The notes under the pieces: generated by a model
The model's database searches: none
What the model was told of the DNA's origin: nothing
Seen by the model: only the letters and a program-made list of their open reading frames with translations
Part shown: positions 40,372-48,071 of the stretch, in pieces
Position numbering within the stretch: the stretch's first letter is position 1
Layout of the letters: each line of letters opens with the position of its first letter
Translations under genes and position numbers: made by a program
Origin: Nocardia alni
GTDB taxonomy: Bacteria > Actinomycetota > Actinomycetes > Mycobacteriales > Mycobacteriaceae
DNA: 48,798 nt
NCBI RefSeq assembly: GCF_019038435.1
Contig: NZ_JAGPOX010000068.1
Span: forward strand, 1-48,798
Reading direction: 5' to 3'

Positions 40372-41838
40372 TTACAGCTCAACGGTTTCCATGACATCTA
40401 CGGCGCGGGGCGCTTCGGGCAGCCGGTGCTTCTTCACCCTCGAGTGATAGCCGCCCCAGCCGATGCACACGAGCACCACGGCCACGGCGGCCCACACCCC
40501 GTAACGGGTCTCGTCGGTGGGCATCGGAACAAACGATCCGACGATGCCCGCCGCGACGGTGAACAGCGCCAGCACCACCGCGATCCACCCGGCACGCTGC
40601 CACCGGCCGCGGACCAGCAGGTAACCGGCGGCCAGGATCAATACCAGGTAGGCCATCATCACCAGCAGTCCACCGAAGGTGGCGCCGATCGAAAACCCGA
40701 GATAGGGGTCCATGCCCGTCGCCGAACTCAGAGCGGCGACCGCGACGACGCCGATAACGGAGACGACAGCGAAAGCGGCTATGCCGACCACCGGCGTGCG
40801 CCAGCGGCTCAACCGCGTGAAGGCCGTGGGCAAAAGCCCGCCACGCGAGAGTGCGTACATCCCGCGCGTCGAGGCCACCATGAAACCGATCGCCACCGCG
40901 ATCATGTCGAACACCAGCCCCAGTTGTGCCAGCGGGGCAATCCAGCTCCCGACGTACCGCGCGCCGAGCGTCGACAACCCACGCGGGTCCGACGCCCATG
41001 TCTGCGCCACGTTCGGCAGACCGAATCCGATCGTCCCGGCGTACTGCATGAGCAGGCAGAAGGCCCCGACGATAAGAATCGTCGCGATCACCGCGCGCGG
41101 CACCGATCTGCGTGCGTCCTTGGCCTCCTCCCCCAGCGACGCCGCGGACTCCACGCCGACGAACAGCAGTGCGCAGAACATGAACGTGGGCAGGAAGTCT
41201 CCCGCGGTGGAGGCCGACGGATCGAACACCTGCACCGTGTTGCCGTGCACGCCACCGCGCACGATCACCGCTACCGCGATGATCAGGTAGGGCAGCACCG
41301 ACAGAGCGAAGATCACCAGCTGGGCCCGCACGGACAAGTCGACGCCGCGGACGTTCAGCACCACCACGACCGCCAGCACGACCAGCGCGATCAGCCAGAA
41401 CGGCACGTCGTAGTGCAGATGGGCGGAAATCAGGTCCCGGCCCAGTACTCCGGCGCCGATCAGCATCGTCGGCCCGCCCAGAATCACGTACGCCGCGTAG
41501 TAGAAGCCCGCCGTGGCTATTCCGGCCCCCGGTCCGATCGTCCGCCCGACGTACTCGTACATCACGCCCGCGTGGGTGAAACGCCGCGCGAACATGACCA
41601 CGATCGCGCCGAGCCCCAGCACACCGGCAAGAACTACCAGCAGATAGAGCGGGCCGGCGCTGCCGCCCTTGGCCGCGACGATCCCGCCGAGCAGGGCCGC
41701 CGAGGTGATCGGACCGACCGCGAGCGATTGAGCGACCAGGTCGGTGGTTCCCAGTTTGCCGCGCGCGAGCGACGAAGGATCGGTCGCCGCCGCGGCGGTG
41801 GTCTTCTTCCGGGCTTCAGCCGGGTTGACAGAGGTCAT
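40372..41838 (-). CDS. APC-family amino acid/amine permease 2
   Basis: This 488-residue twelve-helix permease has TM1 with VAQSLAVGPITSAALLGG and the APC loop VGVESAASLGEEAKDARRSVPRAV. It has an N-terminal polar extension of about 30 residues. AGGGA precedes the ATG at 41838. It heads an operon with the TIGR04076-like gene and LLM oxidoreductase 2, and is divergent from the TetR gene. The palindrome at 41857-41870 lies 19 bases upstream. It probably imports an aromatic amine or amino acid. Confidence 0.86.
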   Translation of the reverse strand: MTSVNPAEARKKTTAAAATDPSSLARGKLGTTDLVAQSLAVGPITSAALLGGIVAAKGGSAGPLYLLVVLAGVLGLGAIVVMFARRFTHAGVMYEYVGRTIGPGAGIATAGFYYAAYVILGGPTMLIGAGVLGRDLISAHLHYDVPFWLIALVVLAVVVVLNVRGVDLSVRAQLVIFALSVLPYLIIAVAVIVRGGVHGNTVQVFDPSASTAGDFLPTFMFCALLFVGVESAASLGEEAKDARRSVPRAVIATILIVGAFCLLMQYAGTIGFGLPNVAQTWASDPRGLSTLGARYVGSWIAPLAQLGLVFDMIAVAIGFMVASTRGMYALSRGGLLPTAFTRLSRWRTPVVGIAAFAVVSVIGVVAVAALSSATGMDPYLGFSIGATFGGLLVMMAYLVLILAAGYLLVRGRWQRAGWIAVVLALFTVAAGIVGSFVPMPTDETRYGVWAAVAVVLVCIGWGGYHSRVKKHRLPEAPRAVDVMETVEL

Positions 41839-41856
41839 TGCACATCCCTGTTTGTT

Positions 41857-41870
41857 TCTACGTATGTAGA
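41857..41870. promoter_or_regulatory. palindrome TCTACGTATGTAGA upstream of permease 2
   Basis: The arms TCTAC/GTAGA are identical to those of the site at 35393-35406, and only the central base differs (GTAT against GTTT). It lies in the divergent promoter between permease 2 and the TetR gene. Confidence 0.6.
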
Positions 41871-41959
41871 CGGAATACTCTCTGAAGCCTGTTGCCGATC
41901 AGATAAGCACTTGTAATTGGCAAGTTTCGGGGAAGCCGACGAGAATCGCTCCTGTTTGG

Positions 41960-41973
41960 TAAACAAATGTAGT
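41960..41973. promoter_or_regulatory. degenerate copy of the TetR-type palindrome before the TetR gene
   Basis: The reverse strand reads ACTACATTTGTTTA, 10 of 14 matches to TCTACGTTTGTAGA. It overlaps a small TGTTT-GGT-AAACA palindrome (41953-41965). It may allow weak autoregulation of the TetR gene. Confidence 0.35.
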
Positions 41974-42034
41974 ATCAAGAGCCGATTCGACTGAATTGAT
42001 ACGCTGCCCCGACCAATGCTCAGGGAGAGTCTGG

Positions 42035-42619
42035 ATGCCGAAGCTCGTCGATCACGACGAACGACGCAGGGCCATCGTCGCGGCCGCGTGGCGGCTCATC
42101 GCCGCCCGCGGGATCGACGGGATCAACATGCGCGACCTCGCCGCGGAGGCTGGCTTCGCCAACGGCGCACTGAGCCACTACTTCTCGGGTAAGGACGAAA
42201 TCCTGCGGACAGCATTCGAACACGTGCTGGCAGCCACGAACGAGCGAATAGCCACCTCCGCGCACGGCCTGCGGGGGCTGCGCGCCGTGCGCAAAGTGTG
42301 TTACGAGATCATGCCGCTCACCGAGACCGCGCGCCTGGAAGCGCGCATCGCGGTCTCTCTGTGGCAACGAGCGATGACCGACCACGCCCTGGAACGGGTG
42401 AACAACGACGCAGTCGCCCAATGGCGCACCCGCATCGCAGGCCATCTGCAGGAAGCCGTCGATGACGGCGAGTGCGCCCCCTTCGATACGGCCGACTACG
42501 CCGAGCTCATCATGACCACGATGATCGGACTCCAGGTGACCGCCGTGCTGGACCGTTCGACGACCTCCCGCAAGGCACAGCTCACACTGCTCGAATCAAT
42601 TCTGGATCGCACGAGATAA
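42035..42619 (+). CDS. TetR family transcriptional regulator (BetI-like C-terminus)
   Basis: This 194-residue protein has a DNA-binding domain with RRAIVAAAWRLIAARGIDGINMRDLAAEAGFANGALSHYFSGKDEIL and a BetI/TetR_C-like ligand domain (ARLEARIAVSLWQRAM). GGGAGA precedes the ATG at 42035. It is divergent from permease 2 and convergent with the catechol-branch hydrolase (24-base overlap). It likely represses the permease 2 and amine oxidase 2 operons through the shared palindrome, with an amine or its product as inducer. Confidence 0.85.
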   Translation: MPKLVDHDERRRAIVAAAWRLIAARGIDGINMRDLAAEAGFANGALSHYFSGKDEILRTAFEHVLAATNERIATSAHGLRGLRAVRKVCYEIMPLTETARLEARIAVSLWQRAMTDHALERVNNDAVAQWRTRIAGHLQEAVDDGECAPFDTADYAELIMTTMIGLQVTAVLDRSTTSRKAQLTLLESILDRTR

Positions 42620-43462
42620 CGACCTCGCGGTCACCTTCTCCTCCTGCCCGGGTAGGCGACCATCCCGGCGAATCGATCGAAGAAATTCCCGCAGGACGGC
42701 GTCGAACGCGGCGGGCGTCTCCATGCTGGGGGTGTGTCCGGCCTCAGGGATGATCACCAGCCGAGCGTCCGGAATCAGATTCGCCAGCTCGGCGGCCAGC
42801 ACGCCGCGGTCGAAGACGTCCTCTGCGCCGGCCACCACGAGGGACGGAATATCCAGCCCCCGTGCGGTTTCGGTGTAATCCCGCCGAGTCGCCCGCCCGC
42901 GCAGCGCGGCCGCCGCAGTCACCGGATGGGCGGCGGTCATCATCTCCCGGGCATGCGCGGTGACCGCCGGACGCTCGCGCACGGTGCGTTCGCTCAGTAC
43001 CAACGGCAGGAACTCCTCCGCGTACTGCGATACGCCCTCGGCCACGAGCCGATCGGCCAGGGCCCGGCGACCGGCTCCCACCTCGGGAGTGTCCAGACCC
43101 GCGAAAGTGTCCGAGAGAACCACGGCATTCGCCCGTCTCGGATACCGCTCGAGCAGATCCAGCACGACCTGCCCGCCCATCGAATACCCGATCAGCACCG
43201 CCGCACCGACACCGCGATCGTCCAGGACGTCGAGCAGCGCGCGGGACTGCATGGCCATCGTGATGGTGCCGCACGCCGCGGCACTCTCACCGAAGCCGAC
43301 CATGTCGACGCAGATCACGCGGTACCCGATCGAGACGAAAGACTCGATCTGCGGTTGCCACATGCGCTTGTCGAACAGGAATCCGTGGACGAAGACCAGG
43401 GCCGGGCCGCTGCCGTGATCGGAGTATCCGACGGGCCCGAACCGGGTGGCTAGTATCGGCAC
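42596..43462 (-). CDS. alpha/beta hydrolase, 3-oxoadipate enol-lactonase-like
   Basis: This 288-residue alpha/beta hydrolase has VFVHGFLFDKRMW (oxyanion), the nucleophile Ser in LIGYSMGGQVV, Asp in VAGAEDVFD and His in PEAGHTPSMETP. The GTG at 43462 has CGGAGA upstream and lies 17 bases after catC. As the last gene of the cat operon it most likely hydrolyses 3-oxoadipate enol-lactone to 3-oxoadipate (PcaD role). Its length and sequence also fit a generic hydrolase, so the name is withheld. Confidence 0.75.
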   Translation of the reverse strand: MPILATRFGPVGYSDHGSGPALVFVHGFLFDKRMWQPQIESFVSIGYRVICVDMVGFGESAAACGTITMAMQSRALLDVLDDRGVGAAVLIGYSMGGQVVLDLLERYPRRANAVVLSDTFAGLDTPEVGAGRRALADRLVAEGVSQYAEEFLPLVLSERTVRERPAVTAHAREMMTAAHPVTAAAALRGRATRRDYTETARGLDIPSLVVAGAEDVFDRGVLAAELANLIPDARLVIIPEAGHTPSMETPAAFDAVLREFLRSIRRDGRLPGQEEKVTARSLSRAIQN

Positions 43463-43479
43463 GATCAGTCTCCGATCGG

Positions 43480-43755
43480 TCAGATCTTGGACGGATGAGT
43501 CGCCAGCGGCGTGACGTCGATACTCATGTACTCGAACAACGGTAGCCCGGACAGTATTTCGTGAAGTTCGTCGGTGGACTCCACGTCGAAGATCGAGTAG
43601 TTGGCGTATTCGCCGACGATCCGCCACAGCTGCGGCCACTTGCCCGCGCGCTGCAACTCCTGGCTGTACGCCTTCTCGCGGGCCACGATCTCCGCACGGG
43701 CCTCGGGCGCGAGATCACGGGGCAGTTGGACGTCCATCCGCACGTGGAACAGCAT
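43480..43755 (-). CDS. catC: muconolactone delta-isomerase
   Basis: This 91-residue protein is the family's usual size. It begins MLFHVRMDVQLPRDL and contains AREKAYSQELQRAGKWPQLWRIVGEYANYSIFDVES, the muconolactone isomerase signature with the conserved Glu and Trp-Arg region. It forms a decamer and moves the double bond of muconolactone to give 3-oxoadipate enol-lactone. It follows catA by 43 bases. Confidence 0.92.
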   Translation of the reverse strand: MLFHVRMDVQLPRDLAPEARAEIVAREKAYSQELQRAGKWPQLWRIVGEYANYSIFDVESTDELHEILSGLPLFEYMSIDVTPLATHPSKI

Positions 43756-43798
43756 GTCGTAACTCCTGGACTCGAAAGATGTTCGGGCAGTGCCGTAC

Positions 43799-44644
43799 TC
43801 AGGCGCGGTCGAGGACGAAGCCGTAGTCGATGCTCTCGCCGCCCTCCGGCCGGGGACGCGGGTCCAAGATGAGTTCGGGCTTGACCGCGGAGGCGATGTC
43901 GTCGTCGTTGTGCTCGTCGTGCGGGAAATACAGCTGCGCGGTGAGCAATTCGTGGCCCGGGGCGGAAACCTTCACATGCAGATGCGCCGGGCGCCAGGGG
44001 TGCCAGCCTGCGGCGGCGATGAGTTTGCCGCACGCGCCGTCGGTGGGGATCTGGTACGGCGCGGGACGCATGGTGTGGATTTCGAAGCGGCCATCGGCGT
44101 CGGCGTGGAAGGTGGCGCGCAGGTTCCACTCCGGGATGTTGGGCGCGAACTGGGAGTACAGACCGTCGGAGTCGGCGTGCCAGAGTTCGATCGTGGCGCC
44201 GCTCAGTGCCGAGCCGTCGGTCGAGGTGACCTGGCCGGTCCACACCAGCGGACTGCCGGATTCGTTGTCGCGCATCGGAACCGAATCGCCCACGCCGCGT
44301 TCGGGGGCGCCGGGCACGTAGTAGGGGCCCTCGATGGTGCCCTTGTTGCCGTGGCGGTGCTCGGTGGCGACCCCCTCTACCGCGTGCTCGACCCAGACGT
44401 CCAGGAACAGCGGCCATTCGCCGTCCTGTCCGACGGCGATCAGCCATGCTTTGAGGGCGTTGTACTCGGCGTAGGTGAGCTTGTGCCGACGAATCGTGTC
44501 GTGCACCGCCTCGAGCACCTCGCGGGCGAGCATGTCGACCCGCTCGGGCGGGGTGTCGGCGATATCGGTCTTGTCGGCGGCGAAACGTTCGGTGGCGCGG
44601 GCGCCGGAATCGGCGGCTGTCGGTGCCGGGTTCACGGTGGTCAT
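43799..44644 (-). CDS. catA: catechol 1,2-dioxygenase (intradiol)
   Basis: This 281-residue protein has an N-terminal helical dimer domain and an intradiol barrel. The ferric ligands are visible as Tyr in EGPYYVPGAP, Tyr in RPAPYQIPTDG and His in WRPAHLHVKV. It cleaves catechol to cis,cis-muconate. GGAGG precedes the ATG at 44644. The inverted repeat TGAATAC-N6-GTATTCA lies just upstream, so it may have its own regulated promoter within the operon. It receives the catechol expected from the iac pathway. Confidence 0.93.
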   Translation of the reverse strand: MTTVNPAPTAADSGARATERFAADKTDIADTPPERVDMLAREVLEAVHDTIRRHKLTYAEYNALKAWLIAVGQDGEWPLFLDVWVEHAVEGVATEHRHGNKGTIEGPYYVPGAPERGVGDSVPMRDNESGSPLVWTGQVTSTDGSALSGATIELWHADSDGLYSQFAPNIPEWNLRATFHADADGRFEIHTMRPAPYQIPTDGACGKLIAAAGWHPWRPAHLHVKVSAPGHELLTAQLYFPHDEHNDDDIASAVKPELILDPRPRPEGGESIDYGFVLDRA

Positions 44645-44655
44645 CGGGTCCTCCT

Positions 44656-44675
44656 TGAATACTTTCCTGTATTCA
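44656..44675. promoter_or_regulatory. inverted repeat TGAATAC-N6-GTATTCA before catA
   Basis: There are perfect 7-base arms with a 6-base spacer, 12 bases upstream of catA. The half-site GTATTCA recurs upstream of catR at 46788, so this is a candidate CatR-related site or a second regulatory element. Confidence 0.5.
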
Positions 44676-44707
44676 GTTGTGGGGCTGTAGGTTTCGGGTA
44701 TGCATCG

Positions 44708-45811
44708 TCAGATGTCCTGGCGGTACCTGGCGAGTTTGTCGGGATCCAGTTCGACGCCGAGTCCGCCGCCGGGCCGGATGATCAGCTCACCGCCGCGGAT
44801 CTCCAGCGGTTCGGTGAGCAGGTCGTCGCTCATATCCAGGAAGTTGGACAACTCCCCGGCACGTCGCGAGGTGAGCCGGTAGGCCGAGCCGAAGGCCACG
44901 GAACAGATCGAACCGATCTGGCCGTCGATCTGATTGCCCATGACGACCTCGAGGCCCAGGCCCTCGGCGAGGTGGTGCACGCGCTGCGAACCGGTGAAGC
45001 CGGTGCGCGCGGTCTTGATACTGATCGCGGTGGCCGCACCGCCCAGCACCTCACGGGTCACATCAGCCGGGGTCGGGACCGATTCGTCCGCGATGAACGG
45101 GACGTCGAGGTGCGAGACCAGCCACCGCCGTCCCAGCACGTCGTCGGCCGGGCAGAGTTCCTCGGCGAAAAGCAGATTCAGATCGGCCATCCGCTTCATC
45201 GCGGCCGCGGATTCCGAGGCGGTCCAACCGCGGTTGCCGTCGACGTAGAGCTCCACCTCCTCGCCGAGGGCGACGCGCAGCGCACGCACCACCGCGATGT
45301 CCAGCTCGACCGGCCGTCGCCCCACCTTGACCTTGAAGGTGTTGATGCCGTGGCGATCTCGCATCTTCTCCGCCTCGGCGACCATCGCGGCGGGCTCGTC
45401 GAAGCCGAGCATGTGCGAGACGCCCATGCGGTCGGTGTAGCCGCCGAGCAGTTCGGTGACCTGGATGTCCAGCGTGCGGCCCAGCGCGTCCCATACGGCC
45501 ATATCGATCGCGGCCTTGGCCACCGGATTGCCGACCGTGCGACCGAGCCGTGCGTGAATCGTCTCGCGTTGCAACAGATTCAGTCCGACGATCTGCGGGG
45601 CGAAGATCTTCCGGATCACCGCTACCACACCGTCCTGCGTCTCGCCGTAGGTGAACGGGCGCGGCGGCGCCTCGGCGATGCCGACCACGCCGTCGTCGGT
45701 GTGCACCCGAACCAGGACGTGCTCGGCCACCCGCACCTCACCGGAGGCGAACATCAACGGCTTGCGATACGGGATGGCGAACGGAATCGCCTCCACCGCA
45801 GTAATTTTCAT
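44708..45811 (-). CDS. catB: muconate cycloisomerase
   Basis: This 367-residue enolase-superfamily enzyme has the catalytic Lys-x-Lys in FKVKVG, metal ligands Asp in YVDGNRGW, Glu in FAEELCP and Asp in FIADESV, the second-side Lys in ISIKTARTGF, and a C-terminal Glu region. It turns cis,cis-muconate into muconolactone. The ATG at 45811 has GGAGG upstream and overlaps the end of catR by ATGA. The upstream open frame to 46123 is antisense-like noise. Confidence 0.92.
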   Translation of the reverse strand: MKITAVEAIPFAIPYRKPLMFASGEVRVAEHVLVRVHTDDGVVGIAEAPPRPFTYGETQDGVVAVIRKIFAPQIVGLNLLQRETIHARLGRTVGNPVAKAAIDMAVWDALGRTLDIQVTELLGGYTDRMGVSHMLGFDEPAAMVAEAEKMRDRHGINTFKVKVGRRPVELDIAVVRALRVALGEEVELYVDGNRGWTASESAAAMKRMADLNLLFAEELCPADDVLGRRWLVSHLDVPFIADESVPTPADVTREVLGGAATAISIKTARTGFTGSQRVHHLAEGLGLEVVMGNQIDGQIGSICSVAFGSAYRLTSRRAGELSNFLDMSDDLLTEPLEIRGGELIIRPGGGLGVELDPDKLARYRQDI

Positions 45812-46749
45812 CGTCCGGCCTCCGCGGGCTCGTCGGGATGTGTCGGAATGCCCGATCGCGGATCGCCCGCGCGGGTGAGAGTGGGCGCGAGCGCGCCGAG
45901 GACGGAACGCACGACCGGGGAATCGATGTCGCGCCGCCATGCCAGCGCCAACTCGACCGACTCCGCGTCCGCCAACTCCCGGAATACGACACCGGCCAGC
46001 GGCAGGGCGCGAGCCGAGGCAGGCAGCACCGCGACACCCAACCCCCCGGCGACCAGCGCCAGCAGAACACCGGTCCCCACGGCCTCGTGCGCGATCTGCG
46101 GCCCGAAACCCGCTGCGCGGCAACTGCGTACAATCGCGGCGTTGACCACCGAGTCGCGGCCCGAGTAGCAGACGAAGCTCTCCGCGCGCAGATCGGCCAT
46201 CGCGACGACAGGTTCGGCGGCGAGACGATGGTCCGCGGATACCGCCAGGATCAGCGGTTCCACTTCCAGTACCAGCAGCTCCAGGTCATCGCCCCGCAGG
46301 GGCGGCCGCAGCACGCCCAGATCCAGACTCCCCGCACGGAGCCGGTCGCACTGCTCCGCGGTGAGCAGATCGGAATGGATGCGCAGGGCCACATCGGGCA
46401 GTGCGTGCTGCAACCGACGGGCCATCGCGGGCAGATGCGAGAGCGTGGCCGTTCCGGTAAAGCCCATCCGGACCTGCCCGAGCCGCCCGTCCGATATCCG
46501 GCGGACCCCCCGCACACTGTCCTCGACGGTATCCAGGACCCGCTGCGCCTCACCGAGCAGGAACTCCCCGGCCGGGGTCAGCGCGACCTGCCGGGTGGTG
46601 CGGGTGAACAGCGCCGCGCCGAGTTCGGCCTCGAGCTGCCGAATCGACTGCGACAACGCGGGCTGGGCCATATGCAACCGTTCGGCGGCCCGGCCGAAGT
46701 GTTTGGTATCCGCGACGGTCGCGAAGTACCGCAGGTGACGAAGTTCCAT
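45808..46749 (-). CDS. catR: LysR-family regulator, CatR-like
   Basis: This 313-residue LysR regulator has an N-terminal winged helix (ELRHLRYFATVADTKHFGRAAERLHMAQPALSQSIRQLE) and a C-terminal periplasmic-binding-type effector domain with LAVSADHRLAAEP and GVGVAVLPASARAL. AAGGAGG precedes the ATG at 46749. It is co-directional with catB and overlaps it, unlike the divergent arrangement in Pseudomonas. It probably responds to muconate and activates the cat operon; half-sites lie at 46788-46814. Confidence 0.85.
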   Translation of the reverse strand: MELRHLRYFATVADTKHFGRAAERLHMAQPALSQSIRQLEAELGAALFTRTTRQVALTPAGEFLLGEAQRVLDTVEDSVRGVRRISDGRLGQVRMGFTGTATLSHLPAMARRLQHALPDVALRIHSDLLTAEQCDRLRAGSLDLGVLRPPLRGDDLELLVLEVEPLILAVSADHRLAAEPVVAMADLRAESFVCYSGRDSVVNAAIVRSCRAAGFGPQIAHEAVGTGVLLALVAGGLGVAVLPASARALPLAGVVFRELADAESVELALAWRRDIDSPVVRSVLGALAPTLTRAGDPRSGIPTHPDEPAEAGR

Positions 46750-46787
46750 CTCCGGCCTCCTTCCGATGCACCGCGACACGTTGATGT

Positions 46788-46814
46788 GTATTCAGTCACG
46801 GTAGATCTGAATAT
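46788..46814. promoter_or_regulatory. GTATTCA ... TGAATAT half-sites upstream of catR
   Basis: GTATTCA (46788-46794) and TGAATAT (46808-46814) are inverted half-sites with a 13-base spacer, 39 bases upstream of the catR start. The same half-site forms the repeat before catA at 44656-44675. The region is AT-rich and promoter-like. Confidence 0.5.
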
Positions 46815-46966
46815 TAAGTCAGGACAAATACTATTTTTGCACTGATTAATATGCCAGATCAATGAATCGGCAGGGGTGCCGTGTTCCTACGGGTGCTGAC
46901 GGCGCCGTGGCCACCCTCCGCTCAGGGCACATCGATGCTGGGCTCCAACTCACACCGTCGGGATAC

Positions 46967-47115
46967 TCAACTTGCGTTGGAAGACCGCCAAGGGGCGTAG
47001 ATTCGCTTGATTTCGATGAGCTGTCCCAGCTTGCCGCCGGAGTAGCTCTCGCAGAGATCCCGCCCGTGGTCGACCTCGTGCACGTCGTCGTCCCCGATGT
47101 AGCCTCCGGCAGTTG
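46967..47115 (-). pseudogene. possible C-terminal remnant of an FAD-linked (BBE-type) oxidase
   Basis: The minus strand ending at 46967 reads SYSGGKLGQLIEIKRIYAPW near its end, similar to the C-terminal berberine-bridge domain of FAD oxidases (Y-x-G ... L-x-x-L/I-K-x-x-Y-x-P). The fragment stops exactly at the right attachment repeat, as if the gene was cut by integration or deletion. About 48 residues support it, so confidence is low. Confidence 0.35.
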
Positions 47116-47155
47116 CGCTGCGTTTGCAGCCGAAGGACAGCCCTACCAGCTGAGA
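47116..47155 (+). repeat. right attachment-like direct repeat (attR candidate)
   Basis: It matches the msrB 3' end (2405-2444) in 38 of 40 positions, including the stop codon context. It lies 23 bases before the stop of the convergent nitroreductase gene, so the original msrB-nitroreductase spacing would have been about 25 bases. Confidence 0.8.
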
Positions 47156-47177
47156 GAGTGGTATTCGGTCGGTCGGC

Positions 47178-47831
47178 CTACCAGCCGTTCCAGTGGGTCA
47201 ACTGTTCGGCCGGTAGGCGTTTGGCCGGCCGGAAGTCGGTGCCCTTCGTATAACCGATCGGGAAAAGGCCGCCTTGGCTGTACTGGTCGAACGGGATCCC
47301 GAGAAGGTCGGCGGCCTGCTTTTCGCCGTCACCGACCAGATGCAGCGTCGTCCACGCCGAACCCAGTCCGCGCGAGCGCAACGCCAGCATGAAACTCCAT
47401 ACCGCGGGCAACAGCGAACCCCAGAAACCCGCGCTCGACACACCCGGCGCCTTGTCCGCACGCCCTTCGAGGCATGGGATCAGCATGACCGGCACCTCGT
47501 GCAGATGCTCGTTGAGGTACCTGGCCGAGTCGACCACCTGGGGCCTGCGCAGATCACGCTCGTCGCCGAATGCGGGTTTCGGCGCATCGAGGTACGGGGT
47601 CGCATTGGTCCGGTAGATGTCGGCCAGCGCCTTCTTACGCTCGGCGTCCTCGACGAATATCCACTGCCAACCCTGTGAATTCGAGCCCGTCGGTGCCTGC
47701 AGCGCCAATTCGAGGCACTCCAGCAACACTTCACGCGGTACCGGACGCTCGAGGTCCAGCCGCTTACGCACCGAACGCGTGGTGGACAGGACCTCGTCGG
47801 CGGACAAGTTCAACGCATTCCCGACTGTCAC
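47178..47831 (-). CDS. nitroreductase family protein
   Basis: This 217-residue FMN-dependent nitroreductase fold has an N-terminal TRSVRKRLDLERPVPREVLLECLELALQAPTGSNSQGWQW motif that binds FMN phosphate, GLGSAWTTLHL (dimer helix) and a C-terminal FPIGYTKGTDFRPAKR. The GTG at 47831 has GAGAGGAAA upstream; longer starts are not supported. It probably reduces nitro or quinone compounds with NAD(P)H. It lies outside the right repeat, so it belongs to the core genome and would originally have been convergent with msrB. Confidence 0.85.
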   Translation of the reverse strand: MTVGNALNLSADEVLSTTRSVRKRLDLERPVPREVLLECLELALQAPTGSNSQGWQWIFVEDAERKKALADIYRTNATPYLDAPKPAFGDERDLRRPQVVDSARYLNEHLHEVPVMLIPCLEGRADKAPGVSSAGFWGSLLPAVWSFMLALRSRGLGSAWTTLHLVGDGEKQAADLLGIPFDQYSQGGLFPIGYTKGTDFRPAKRLPAEQLTHWNGW

Positions 47832-48071
47832 TCGATTTCCTCTCCCAGGGCTGCCCGTAGAGCGGGCTCCCGGATCCTGATGCAACAAGTCATCCCGACA
47901 ACAGTGAACTGCCGCAAATTATTTCGGCAACCGAATGAGCATTCGGCGTGACACGCCAGGGTGTCGGGACACACTTGTCGACACTTGGCCTGTGGATGTT
48001 CGAACGAGGACGACGCGCCCCACTGAGGCGCCCGTGTTCAGGGCGGGGCCGCCTCGACCGGGCGACCTCGC

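Larger units (their letters stand above)
2405..47155. mobile_element. putative genomic island integrated at msrB 3' end
   Basis: The segment is bounded by a 40-base direct repeat with 2 mismatches (2405-2444 and 47116-47155). The left copy is the 3' end of msrB, and a tyrosine recombinase remnant lies directly inside it. The flanks (aftC, msrB | nitroreductase, hemQ) look like a once continuous core region. The island carries degenerate genes on the left and an intact amine, indole-acetate and catechol catabolic region on the right. No intact integrase, relaxase or conjugation gene is visible, so it appears immobilised. The evidence is structural; comparison with a strain lacking the island would prove it. 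Confidence 0.75.

Noticed and set aside
39721..41916. Plus-strand open frame of 731 codons
   Set aside because: It is antisense to the LLM oxidoreductase, TIGR04076-like gene and permease, all with clear motifs and ribosome sites.
43790..46168. Plus-strand open frame of 792 codons
   Set aside because: It is antisense to catA and catB, whose metal ligands are all identifiable.
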